The notes: generated by a model from the letters alone, not told the origin. A stretch of 28,582 nt of DNA from Desulfobacteraceae bacterium (GCA_022712835.1 JAFLJU010000034.1:1-28582); one strand, 5' to 3'; shown: positions 7,717 to 16,095, numbered from the stretch's first letter. Program-made: numbers and translations.

Positions 7717-7745
7717 TTGACAAACCGGATCTATCCGAATAAAAA
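7717..7745 (+). promoter_or_regulatory. Strong sigma-70-like promoter for the polysaccharide cluster
   Basis: A perfect TTGACA (7717-7722), a 17-base spacer and TAAAAA (7740-7745) predict a start near 7752, about 25 bases before the ATG at 7776. The spacer contains the short inverted repeat CGGAT-CT-ATCCG (7726-7737), a possible repressor site. Confidence 0.6.
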
Positions 7746-7775
7746 GCAATAAAAGGGGAAAAAGGAAATAATTTC

Positions 7776-9239
7776 ATGTTTACGGATCAAAAACGATATT
7801 TACGCCTTTTACAAATTTCTTCAGACTCAATCTCTTTATTTGTTGTATATTGTATTTTTATTCCATTTTTTCTGACAAGTTGGAATTCCAATTTTTCTTT
7901 TTCAACTCTGCTGACCCCCCTCATCGAAGGGTATTTTACCAAAACAATTTTGTTCGTTGGGTTATCTCCGGTATATATTCTAATGCCGGTGGTCATCATG
8001 ACCCTATTAAAAGTGTATGAGAAGGTCGATGTACGAACCTTTAAGGCCGCATCATACCAATCTGGTATTCTATCTATCTTGGCGGCAGTAATCTTTTTTT
8101 TAATCTTTTTTTGTTTAAATTTCAGTTTGAAAGAGACCATATTTGCCGCCATGATATCATGCCTTCTATCATTTCCTACTCTGGCATTGAACCGGTGGCA
8201 TCTTTCTTATCTCATAAAAAGAAACACCTCAAATGACAAAATACTCAAACACCTTCTACTCATAGGCAACGGCCCCCGGGCACAATCCATTTTCAACGAA
8301 ATTAAAAACCATCCAGAATATGGTTTGCAGATTACCGGTTTTTTAAAAACCAATGGGGATAAAACAGACGAGACATTCCCCCGCAAAAAAATCCTCGGAG
8401 AGATAAGTAACTTAATCTTTATTCTCCAGGAAAATCATACAGATTGCGTGGTCTGGACAGGAGACAATGATTCGCACCTGCAACATGAGTTCCTTTTAAA
8501 AACTTGTTCTACAATGGGTATCGATTTTGCGACAACAAACCTTAATTGTCCAAAAATAAAATCAGGCAGCAGACGTATTTTTTCCGAACATATCGGAAAA
8601 TTTGAATTTAAAATACTCAAGTTCGTTTATCTCAGCCCTGAAGCCATTTTTCTAAAACGAGTATTTGATTTTACTATTTCCTCGCTGCTCATAATCTTGT
8701 GTTTGCCATTTTGGATTGCAATTCCGATTTCGCTAAAAGCCACATCCCCCGGGCCAATCCTCTTTCGACAAAAGAGAATTGGCAAATATGGAAAAAAATT
8801 CATCTTATTTAAATTTCGTTCCATGGTTAAGGGTGCAGAAGAGATGCAAACAATGCTGATACATCTAAATGAAATGGATGGTCCAGCCTTTAAAATAAAG
8901 GCTGACCCGCGATTAACAACCACCGGCAAATTTTTAAGAAAATCAAGCCTTGATGAATTACCTCAACTGTTCAATGTGTTTAGGGGCGATATCAGCCTTG
9001 TGGGGCCAAGACCAGCGACAGAAAAAGAAGTTCTTCAATATCGTCCCATTCAACTGAAGCGTCTTTCCGTGATTCAGGGGATCACTTGTATTTGGCAGGT
9101 TAGCGGTAGAAATAACATCAAATTTGACGAATGGATGAAGCTTGATTTGATGTACATCGACAACTGGTCATTTGCACAAGATTTGAGAATTCTGTTTAAA
9201 ACGATTCCGGCAGTTTTGCTAAAGAAAGGAGCATATTAG
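7776..9239 (+). CDS. Polyprenyl-phosphate sugar-1-phosphate transferase (exopolysaccharide initiation)
   Basis: Transfers a sugar-1-phosphate from a nucleotide sugar to undecaprenyl phosphate at the inner membrane, the first committed step of polysaccharide repeat assembly. The 487-aa protein has the classic WbaP/EpsB-type layout: several N-terminal membrane helices (within residues 10-150), a central nucleotide-binding-like domain opening with LLLIGNGPRAQ (near residue 165), a further membrane helix after KRVFDFT (from about 293), then the catalytic bacterial sugar transferase domain with SPGPILFRQKRIG, FKFRSM and DELPQLFNVFRGDISLVGPRP (from about 392). ATG behind AAGGAAA, with its own promoter at 7717-7745, so it is probably the first gene of the cluster transcript. 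Which sugar is transferred cannot be told. Confidence 0.94.
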   Translation: MFTDQKRYLRLLQISSDSISLFVVYCIFIPFFLTSWNSNFSFSTLLTPLIEGYFTKTILFVGLSPVYILMPVVIMTLLKVYEKVDVRTFKAASYQSGILSILAAVIFFLIFFCLNFSLKETIFAAMISCLLSFPTLALNRWHLSYLIKRNTSNDKILKHLLLIGNGPRAQSIFNEIKNHPEYGLQITGFLKTNGDKTDETFPRKKILGEISNLIFILQENHTDCVVWTGDNDSHLQHEFLLKTCSTMGIDFATTNLNCPKIKSGSRRIFSEHIGKFEFKILKFVYLSPEAIFLKRVFDFTISSLLIILCLPFWIAIPISLKATSPGPILFRQKRIGKYGKKFILFKFRSMVKGAEEMQTMLIHLNEMDGPAFKIKADPRLTTTGKFLRKSSLDELPQLFNVFRGDISLVGPRPATEKEVLQYRPIQLKRLSVIQGITCIWQVSGRNNIKFDEWMKLDLMYIDNWSFAQDLRILFKTIPAVLLKKGAY

Positions 9240-9314
9240 TTCAGCACCAAATCTACACATATCGTGATGATAATGAATAAAAAATCCTGGTGCTATCAAA
9301 TTTGAGGTGAAAAA

Positions 9315-10955
9315 ATGAGTCTTTTAAATAAATTATTTGGCCGTCAACAGAGCAAAGCACACGAAGCATATAAAAAAGGGATTCATTTTTACAACCAATT
9401 GAAATATGCCGAAGCAATTGAATATTTAGAAAAAATGCTGGCGGCAACATCCTTGTCCAATTCCCTTGAATACAAACTGGCCGGTTTTTATTGTGGCCTG
9501 ACATATAGAAATTTAGGTATTATTCAATTTACCCAACATGAGAATAAACAGGCTCTTATTAATTTCAAACGGGCCCTTGCCTGCAACCCTGAACACACAG
9601 ACTTAAATTATTTTATCGGAATTTGCCTGAACAATATCGGTGATTTTCAGGGAGCCGTTGAGTCATTTAAAATAATTCAGGAAACAGAACCCTGGAATAT
9701 TCCCAACAAGTTGAAAATGGCCATTATCTTTCATAACCTGGGAAAACTGGACTATGCGGAAGAAATTCACAGAAGCTTACTTGAAAAAAATCCCCATTTT
9801 GCCGATGTTCACCATCACCTCGGACTATCACTTATGGGTCAGGGAAAAACCGTTGAGGCTGCTGCCTCCTTTAAAAAGGCTTTGGATATCAATCCCAATT
9901 ATGTTGATGCTCAAATAAAACTGAGCATCACCCTGGCCTGCATGGGCGAATATGATAATGCACAGATGGGATTGAATACGATTATTAAAAAATTCCCTCA
10001 CTATGCGGATGTCCACTATCTGCTTGGGATCATAAAGGGAGAATGTAATAGGCAAAAGGAGGCCATAAATCACCTTGAGCAGGCAGTGCAAATCAGCCCC
10101 GCCTTTAAAAATGCCCAGGTTAAATTAATTATATTTTATTGTCAAAATGATAAAACAAGTGCAGCCCTGGAACAGATAGAAAAAGCGCTTCTATTATACC
10201 CCAACGACAAAAGGTTCAATTCAATTAAAAAATTTCTCAAGGTTTTTGATCCCACATCGGAGTCTTCCTATAATATTTCAAGGGAGATCAAGCACCTTTT
10301 TGGGAATCATATATCCCTGGAAGATTTACGCGACGAATTTCATAAAGGTCTGGACATTATGCCAAACTTTTCAGAGATCATTGCCATGTTCAGCAATTCA
10401 AAATATGCCCAGGAGGACATAAGTATTTCGACCTTTTTAATCCCTTTCATATCAGAACAGATAAAGAAAAACCCTACCTATCCGGATCTTTACAACAGCC
10501 TAGGTTCACAATTACTATTCAGTAACAAAAGTTTGGAAGCTGAAAAAGCCTTTGCCAAAGCGATTGAGTTGAACCCGGGATATACCACCGCCCGTATAAA
10601 CTTACTCAAAACCCTCCAAAAAAACGGTAAACACGAAGATGCATATGAACATGGGAAAATAATACTAACAAAAAATCTTCCTTTTCCCGATGTCTATTAT
10701 ACCCTTGCTGAAGTGCTCATTGATTTAAAACAGTATGACAAGGCCTTGCTCAATGCCAAACGGGTTCTGAAATTGAGGCCGTCCATGAAAAGCACCAACC
10801 TATTGATTGCCCATATACATGAAATTCAGGAAAATTATGATGCGGCAATAAAAGCCGTTAATAAATGTCTGGCCCCGAATTCAGAATCCAGACTGACAAC
10901 GGATGCAAAAAAACTGTTGGATAAATTACAAAAAAAAAGGGGAACCCTATTTTAA
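9315..10955 (+). CDS. Tetratricopeptide repeat protein
   Basis: A 546-aa protein made almost entirely of about 13 TPR units, each near 34 residues, with the usual small/large residue pattern (for example ADVHHHLGLSLMGQGKTVEA and PDVYYTLAEVLIDLKQYDKA). A less regular stretch around residues 310-380 divides the repeats into two blocks. No signal peptide or membrane segment is visible, so a cytoplasmic scaffold is most likely. ATG behind GAGGTG. It follows the initiating transferase by 75 bases; that gap holds a 7-bp inverted repeat (AGCACCA 9243-9249 / TGGTGCT 9288-9294). TPR proteins often occur in exopolysaccharide loci as assembly or co-polymerase scaffolds (AlgK and PelB are known examples), but no specific role can be read here. 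Confidence 0.9.
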   Translation: MSLLNKLFGRQQSKAHEAYKKGIHFYNQLKYAEAIEYLEKMLAATSLSNSLEYKLAGFYCGLTYRNLGIIQFTQHENKQALINFKRALACNPEHTDLNYFIGICLNNIGDFQGAVESFKIIQETEPWNIPNKLKMAIIFHNLGKLDYAEEIHRSLLEKNPHFADVHHHLGLSLMGQGKTVEAAASFKKALDINPNYVDAQIKLSITLACMGEYDNAQMGLNTIIKKFPHYADVHYLLGIIKGECNRQKEAINHLEQAVQISPAFKNAQVKLIIFYCQNDKTSAALEQIEKALLLYPNDKRFNSIKKFLKVFDPTSESSYNISREIKHLFGNHISLEDLRDEFHKGLDIMPNFSEIIAMFSNSKYAQEDISISTFLIPFISEQIKKNPTYPDLYNSLGSQLLFSNKSLEAEKAFAKAIELNPGYTTARINLLKTLQKNGKHEDAYEHGKIILTKNLPFPDVYYTLAEVLIDLKQYDKALLNAKRVLKLRPSMKSTNLLIAHIHEIQENYDAAIKAVNKCLAPNSESRLTTDAKKLLDKLQKKRGTLF

Positions 10956-11075
10956 TAATTGTTTTAAATGGGAATCATAATTTCCAGGTTCAGATAAACG
11001 GATTAACAGGAACCCTGAAGCTATGTATAGTTGCGTCAAAAGAATCTCTTGGCAGTTTTGAATTCTATTGAACAG

Positions 11076-11104
11076 TTGATTAATTAAGACTCATATACTA
11101 TAGT
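11076..11104 (+). promoter_or_regulatory. Candidate sigma-70 promoter
   Basis: TTGATT (11076-11081), a 17-base spacer and TATAGT (11099-11104) predict a start near 11111 and a leader of about 175 bases before the ATG at 11285. The -10 differs from consensus at one base. Confidence 0.4.
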
Positions 11105-11125
11105 CAGTTTTGTTTAAATTTGTCT

Positions 11126-11153
11126 TCATATGGCATGTTTGTTACCCATATGA
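11126..11153. promoter_or_regulatory. 8-bp inverted repeat, possible operator
   Basis: TCATATGG (11126-11133) and CCATATGA (11146-11153) are perfect complements around a 12-base centre. The repeat lies just downstream of the predicted start site near 11111. The centre-to-centre spacing of about two helical turns suits a dimeric regulator. There is no T-tract, so it is not an intrinsic terminator. Confidence 0.4.
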
Positions 11154-11284
11154 CGCACTATCTATTATCTAATTTAGTTACTTGGGGCATTTAAACGTGG
11201 CTTATAGTGTAATTAAAAGGACGGAGTTATATACTCCTCTTCTGTATTCCTTTTTGTTCACTTTATTGTTCAGGAAAATTTAAA

Positions 11285-12313
11285 ATGCGTAAAATGATTT
11301 TTTTTCTGTTATTTATTCTATTTCTTTTATTGATACCCGCAACCCTTAGATTTTCGGATAATCTGATTTTCAATTATTCTCTTAAAGCTACCCAACTATT
11401 TGAAAAAAATCAATATTTCAAAGGTATAAAAATCCAGAGACTGAAATTTGCAAGCGCTAAATTATCCTCAATGGATACGATCACATGGCAGGATATCTCT
11501 TCACAAATCATTGTTGATAACAAACTCTTTTCAGGAGCCCCCTGGGTCGTCCATATAGAAAGCCTGGACCTCATTTTTTCAGACATCATCGGGAAAAAAT
11601 TCATTTTAATTGCCAATGGGTTGTCAGCCCGTCAGCCCCCTTCCCAGGAAGGAACGCTAGGGGAACATCTGAACCGCATAGAAAAAGCCCGGCTTCGTGT
11701 TGATTTTGAATTTGATCTTCTCCGGCCGAATACAGCCTATTCCCAGATCAGTGATCTCATAAAAAAAATCAGTACCCTTGCACATACCGGGAAAACAATC
11801 GTACCGATAAAATTTTCGGGTATCGGCTCTTTTGTCATTGGCACAGAGTTGGTAAAAGCAATGATAAAATCCAAACAAAATTCTGAAGGCGAGTATACGC
11901 TTGTTGTCAACAAAGAGTTTTTTAAAACCATCGCTTGGCTCATGGCAGATAAATTGACAGATGCTGAGGCGGCACTGCTTTCCGTCAACCTCGTTAAAGT
12001 CCCAAAGCTATTAAAGATAATGAACACGGCAAAAAAAGAATCCGAAAAATTTAAAGCGGACGACGGCATCCCTGAGGATGCATATCGCCATGTGTTATGG
12101 AGTTATTTACTGGCCGAGGAATATGGGCCAGTATTTGCCAAACAAATTACCGATGCCCATGAACAGGGAGATGACACCAACACTAAAGCAGAACACCGGA
12201 TGGATTACAACAACAATGAAGTTGGTAGAAGTTACGCCCTTAAGCAATATAAGCGACATGAAATTCTCACCTACCTCCTCCTTGACCCAAATGTCATCCG
12301 GGAGGCCCAATGA
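11285..12313 (+). CDS. Membrane-anchored protein with DUF6973-like C-terminal domain
   Basis: 342 aa. A strongly hydrophobic N-terminal segment (residues 5-20) is a signal anchor or uncleaved signal peptide, so most of the protein should be periplasmic or extracytoplasmic. Residues 25-250 carry beta-rich stretches (WVVHIESLDLIFSDI, FILIANGLSA) that faintly recall AsmA-like lipid-transfer proteins; this is a weak impression. The C-terminus (about 258-342) has conserved-looking polar motifs: PEDAYRHVLW (Arg268, His269), DAHEQG (His292, Glu293) and EHRMDYNNNEVGR (His304, Asp307, Arg315). These resemble, from memory, the DUF6973 domain found in some cell-wall-associated and secreted proteins. ATG behind AGGAA. 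Its stop codon overlaps a 22-codon ORF that leads into the NRPS-like gene, so the three are probably translated together. Function unknown; a hydrolase or cargo-processing role is conceivable. Confidence 0.8.
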   Translation: MRKMIFFLLFILFLLLIPATLRFSDNLIFNYSLKATQLFEKNQYFKGIKIQRLKFASAKLSSMDTITWQDISSQIIVDNKLFSGAPWVVHIESLDLIFSDIIGKKFILIANGLSARQPPSQEGTLGEHLNRIEKARLRVDFEFDLLRPNTAYSQISDLIKKISTLAHTGKTIVPIKFSGIGSFVIGTELVKAMIKSKQNSEGEYTLVVNKEFFKTIAWLMADKLTDAEAALLSVNLVKVPKLLKIMNTAKKESEKFKADDGIPEDAYRHVLWSYLLAEEYGPVFAKQITDAHEQGDDTNTKAEHRMDYNNNEVGRSYALKQYKRHEILTYLLLDPNVIREAQ

Positions 12314-12378
12314 TTGAACCGCAAAACCATTTTCCCATAAAAGAACTTGCAAACCTGATAAAACGGAATAAAAAATGA
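12310..12378 (+). CDS. 22-codon mini-ORF coupling two genes
   Basis: Too short for standard gene calling, but placed exactly. Its ATG (12310-12312) overlaps the upstream TGA as ATGA, and its own TGA (12376-12378) overlaps the ATG of the NRPS-like gene, again as ATGA. The peptide begins MIEPQNHFPIKELANLI and ends in RNKK, an amphipathic, Lys-rich tail. No Shine-Dalgarno of good strength is visible before either junction, which fits translational coupling by terminating ribosomes. It could be a pure coupling device, a small partner peptide of the NRPS-like enzyme, or the remnant of a larger gene. Real translation is inferred from geometry alone. Confidence 0.5.
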   Translation: MIEPQNHFPIKELANLIKRNKK

Positions 12379-15300
12379 ACACGGTCTTACCACGGGAGTA
12401 TTTTCCTCTTTCCCCCCTGCAGAATGGCATGATCAGGGAATCATTAGAATCCCCCCCGGGTGCGGGTGCCTATATAGAACAGATTGTGTTCACTGTTAAC
12501 CAAAACATTGATATTAAAAAGTTTACAACCGCATGGCTAAAAATCATTCAACACCATGAAATCATGCGCCTTGGCTTTGAATGGAAAAATAAACAACCCC
12601 TTCAATATGTTGCCGTGCTTGATGAAATAAATATCGAATTCAACGACTGGAGTAAAAAGTCCGAACCTGAAACAGATGAATTTCTGGCCATGTTTCTTCA
12701 AGCAGATAGAAGACTTGGGTTTTCCCTTGATAATCCGCCTGTTTTTAGGATGGCGCTTTTAAAAACAGGTGAAACTCAATACACCTGCATATTAAGTTTT
12801 CACCATGCCATTGCAGACAAAAGAACCATGGTTACCATTTTAAAAGATCTGTTTTTAACCTATCAGAATCCAAATATTGAACTGACCCCACCGGGATCAT
12901 TCAAGAACTATGTACTATGGTTAAATGCAAAACGTTCCAATACAAGGGATCGCAAGTTTTGGCAACAACAATTAAAAGGCGTTACATCCCCCCTCTATCT
13001 TCCTTTCCTTTTAAAAGAAAGTATAGCTAAGGAGAATAAGAGACAAAAACATTCCATACGCTTAACAACAAAAAGCCTTCGGTCACGGGTCACTTCTGAT
13101 ATAACCGCTGAGCTGGTAAAATTTTGTTCTCAAAATGCCATCACAATAAATTTTTTATTAATGGGCGCATGGGCAATCCTTTTAAGCCATTATTCAGGAG
13201 AAAATAATATTGTTTTTGGGGTCACACGATCCATCCGGCAATGGAGGGGAAAAGGGACGGGTGATACAGGGATGTATGCAAACACTTTACCTGTTAGAAT
13301 CCAAATCGATCCAAAAGAAAATTTTTCAAGCTTTTTAAATAAAATTCGAAACAACTGGGTCGTATCAAAAGAATTTGAGCATAATTCACCGTCCGATATC
13401 CTTGCATGGGACCCGGCTGCAGAAGGTAGACCTCTGTTTGATATTTTGTTTTCATATAATGAAAACTCTATGGATGCGGCACTCAAGGATCAAAAGGAGA
13501 AAATATCCTGCTCAAAGGTATCATTGCTTGAAAGAACGCCCGGCTCTCTTTTTTTAACGATCAATGGAATTGATGAACTTCTGATTACCATAGCCTATGA
13601 CAGACGAAGATTTGAAACAGCTGCAATAAAACAAATCATGGGTCATTTTATCACCTGCCTTGAGTCAATTGTTCAAATTGCAGATCCTAAACTCATGGAT
13701 ATTTCCATATTAACAGATCCTGAAAAAAAAGATATCAACCAAAGACTGAACACCTTTAAACCCCATGTGAAACCTGACAGCAGCGTACACCATCTGATTA
13801 ATATTCAAGCCTCCTCAAACAAAGACACAACGGCTGTCTGTGATCAAACCGGTAGCCTTACCTATGGTGAGTTAAACATATTTTCGAGTCAGATTGCACA
13901 TTACCTCATAAACTTAGGCGCAGCTCCTGAAAAGAATGTGGTGCTACTGCTTGAACAGGATAGATTTCTCATTGCAGCCATCCTTGGGGTACTCAAATCC
14001 GGCAGTGCGTATGTTCCCATTGATCCCAATGACCCTGACGAACGAATCAATTGTATTATTGAGCATTGCACTCCCAAGATTATCATCACCTCCCAACTTC
14101 ACAAACCCAAAATCCATGAAAAAAAACCCATCCAAAAGAGAGCTGTTATTCTTCAACTGAATGAAGAAATGGACCGCATTCGACAAATGGATGCGGCCAT
14201 GCCCAAAACCGAGGTAACACCAGAAAACACCGCATATATCATATATACATCCAGCTCAACAGGGCACCCAAAGGGGATAATGGTGACGCACAGTTCCCTG
14301 GTTGCGTTCACTCGATCTGCAAGCGAAATTTATGACATCAGACCCGATGACAGGATTCTTCAATTTGCTTCCATCAGTGTTGACACAGCAGCAGGAGAAA
14401 TCTTTCCCACGCTTTTTTCAGGCGCTACCCTTGTAATGGAACCCAGACGGATCATCCATTCCCCATCTCAGCTCTTTAATTTTTCCAGGGAAAACAGCCT
14501 TACCGTATTAGATCTTCCCACATTTTTTTGGCATATGATTGTTAAGCAAATCGGCACCCTGGCCATACCGGAGCAGATACGACTAATAATAATCAGCGGA
14601 GAAGAGGAAACAAATTCCGACAAAGTTCAAAAATGGGATATGGCTGTCAACTCAGGCATCAGACTGATCAACACCTATGGCCCCCCAGAAGCGACCATTA
14701 CGGTTACAAGTGAAGATATTACATCCGGATCCGGTTCTTCAAACGGAAAAGTTTCCATTGGCCTTCCATTCCCAACTGTCAGTTTGTGCATATTAAACCA
14801 ATTTCAACAACCGGCATTGCCAGGAACCATGGGCGAGCTTTACATAGGGGGACCCCAGATTTCAAGAGGGTATTTAAACAACCCAAGCCTCACTAAAAAA
14901 TATTTTGTAAGATTAAAGGCGTTCCATCCGGAATCATTTTTCTTTAAAACCGGTGACCGTGTAAAAATGCTACAAAATAACGGAATTCATTTTTATGGAA
15001 GAATTGATTATAAAAGACTCGTGATACCGAAACTATCCCAAGGCTATGTTGAGACCCCCTTCCCAAAACCTGAAATGCCACCAAAAAAGATGATTAACCC
15101 CCAATCAACGGCTCCAAAATCATCCCATCCCCAAAGAAACAAAACGCCTATTATCTTAGTTGGGAATTCTGTGGAGTCTGCCCAAGCCTATAAACGTGCA
15201 AACCTTGCAGGACACCCATTTTATCACGCACCTATTTTTATTCACTTTTATGCCGAGGAAAAGAGGAAAACGCTTTCCCTTGACATCAAACAACTCGCCC

Positions 15301-15920
15301 AAAAATGCATAGCTGACATTCTCACTTTTTTCCCCAAAGGCCCCTACATTATTATGGGATCATGCCAAAATTCCATTGTCGCCCACGAAATAGCCTGTCA
15401 GCTTACCGATATGAAACATATGGTTGAATTGCTTGTTATAATTGATGAAAATTGGAACAGAAAAGAAAAAACACAAAACATAGAAAAATCAAATGGGAGG
15501 ATATCCTCATTTTTAAAAAAACAAAGTCATGAAATAAATACTTTTGGGATTCTCTATATATTTAAAAAACTCATCTTGAAAACCAAAAACAGAATTCGAT
15601 ATTATTTTTCTTATCTGGATGAGATAAGGGAACGCCTGTATATTGCCACAGAAAAGCCTGTCCCTGAAGCGATACAATTCAGGTCCATGGAAAATATTTT
15701 TTATAAAGCTTGCGAGTCTAATCCCTATACCCCGATACCCTATTCCGGGCGCGTACTCTTATTTTATTCAAATGGCTGGGTGGATAGATACGCCCCAAAA
15801 CTGAATACCTTCTTTAAAGGCGAGATCAAAAAAATTAATGTCAAGACACCCCACTCAAGATGGTTTAAACCGGAATCCATAAAAAGAATACTCCAAGGGA
15901 TAGAAGACTATTCTCAGTAG
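12375..15920 (+). CDS. NRPS-like protein: condensation, truncated adenylation, thioesterase; no carrier domain
   Basis: 1181 aa. Condensation domain (about 5-450): FPLSPLQNGM, HHEIMR, the active-site HHAIADK (His144 catalytic, the usual Gly after Asp replaced by Lys149), GMYANTLPVRI and GRPLFDILFSY, so it looks complete. Adenylation core (about 470-880): YTSSSTGHPKG (624-634), SVDTAAGEIF with the Asp that anchors the substrate amino group, NTYGPPEAT, GELYIGG, RGYLNNPSLT, FKTGDR and GRIDYK. Sequence then breaks off at the hinge: the C-terminal subdomain with the A10 lysine is missing, and no carrier domain with a phosphopantetheine Ser is present. After a Pro/Lys-rich linker (885-922) comes an alpha/beta-hydrolase thioesterase (about 925-1181) with nucleophile Cys997 in GSCQNS, a possible acid at Asp1024 and His1160. 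The start shares ATGA with the mini-ORF. Its place among glycosyltransferases suggests an acyl or aminoacyl transfer to the polysaccharide or its carrier. It may be partly degenerate. Confidence 0.88.
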   Translation: MNTVLPREYFPLSPLQNGMIRESLESPPGAGAYIEQIVFTVNQNIDIKKFTTAWLKIIQHHEIMRLGFEWKNKQPLQYVAVLDEINIEFNDWSKKSEPETDEFLAMFLQADRRLGFSLDNPPVFRMALLKTGETQYTCILSFHHAIADKRTMVTILKDLFLTYQNPNIELTPPGSFKNYVLWLNAKRSNTRDRKFWQQQLKGVTSPLYLPFLLKESIAKENKRQKHSIRLTTKSLRSRVTSDITAELVKFCSQNAITINFLLMGAWAILLSHYSGENNIVFGVTRSIRQWRGKGTGDTGMYANTLPVRIQIDPKENFSSFLNKIRNNWVVSKEFEHNSPSDILAWDPAAEGRPLFDILFSYNENSMDAALKDQKEKISCSKVSLLERTPGSLFLTINGIDELLITIAYDRRRFETAAIKQIMGHFITCLESIVQIADPKLMDISILTDPEKKDINQRLNTFKPHVKPDSSVHHLINIQASSNKDTTAVCDQTGSLTYGELNIFSSQIAHYLINLGAAPEKNVVLLLEQDRFLIAAILGVLKSGSAYVPIDPNDPDERINCIIEHCTPKIIITSQLHKPKIHEKKPIQKRAVILQLNEEMDRIRQMDAAMPKTEVTPENTAYIIYTSSSTGHPKGIMVTHSSLVAFTRSASEIYDIRPDDRILQFASISVDTAAGEIFPTLFSGATLVMEPRRIIHSPSQLFNFSRENSLTVLDLPTFFWHMIVKQIGTLAIPEQIRLIIISGEEETNSDKVQKWDMAVNSGIRLINTYGPPEATITVTSEDITSGSGSSNGKVSIGLPFPTVSLCILNQFQQPALPGTMGELYIGGPQISRGYLNNPSLTKKYFVRLKAFHPESFFFKTGDRVKMLQNNGIHFYGRIDYKRLVIPKLSQGYVETPFPKPEMPPKKMINPQSTAPKSSHPQRNKTPIILVGNSVESAQAYKRANLAGHPFYHAPIFIHFYAEEKRKTLSLDIKQLAQKCIADILTFFPKGPYIIMGSCQNSIVAHEIACQLTDMKHMVELLVIIDENWNRKEKTQNIEKSNGRISSFLKKQSHEINTFGILYIFKKLILKTKNRIRYYFSYLDEIRERLYIATEKPVPEAIQFRSMENIFYKACESNPYTPIPYSGRVLLFYSNGWVDRYAPKLNTFFKGEIKKINVKTPHSRWFKPESIKRILQGIEDYSQ

Positions 15921-15944
15921 TAATCATACATTTGCAAATCATGA

Positions 15945-15975
15945 CCTTTGATTAACTCGAATTTAAAATCAAAGG
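15945..15975. repeat. 9-bp inverted repeat
   Basis: CCTTTGATT (15945-15953) and AATCAAAGG (15967-15975) are perfect complements around a 13-base centre, 25 bases after the NRPS-like stop and about 120 bases before the next start. It could act as a weak transcript hairpin or a protein-binding site. No T-tract follows, so intrinsic termination is unlikely. Confidence 0.45.
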
Positions 15976-16095
15976 GGGTTAAGTCAGAATTTGGTGGGTT
16001 AAAAACGATTGGTTTTAAGCGGCTTTTGCCGGATTAACAACCTCAATTAATCAAAAGTCTCAATATCTTCTAACCTGTCATGGAGAGTTGTTTGT

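Larger units (their letters stand above)
7386..7775. other. Intergenic region before the polysaccharide cluster
   Basis: About 390 bases without a supported gene. The left two-thirds show no clear terminator or hairpin with a T-tract. The right end holds two adjacent 10-bp direct repeats, a strong promoter-like element and the Shine-Dalgarno of the next gene. Short reading frames here lack family features or plausible ribosome sites. Confidence 0.6.
10956..11284. other. Intergenic region with promoter and inverted repeat
   Basis: A 329-base gap in an otherwise compact cluster, without a credible ORF. It contains a sigma-70-like promoter (11076-11104), an 8-bp inverted repeat just downstream (11126-11153) and a small hairpin GGAGT-tatat-ACTCC near 11224-11238. 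This suggests that the following unit is controlled separately. Confidence 0.6.

Noticed and set aside
7548..7742. 64-codon plus-strand frame before the polysaccharide cluster
   Set aside because: No family features, no usable ribosome site, and it overlaps the direct repeats and promoter elements.
12363..12378. Programmed -1 frameshift at the A6 run joining the mini-ORF to the NRPS-like gene
   Set aside because: The run is not a proper X-XXY-YYZ heptamer in the mini-ORF frame, and the ATGA overlap already explains coupled translation.
15012..15150. Frameshift as the cause of the missing adenylation subdomain and carrier domain
   Set aside because: Only about 45 codons separate the two preserved domains, far too few to hide a lid subdomain plus carrier domain in another frame; the loss is a deletion or an ancestral architecture.
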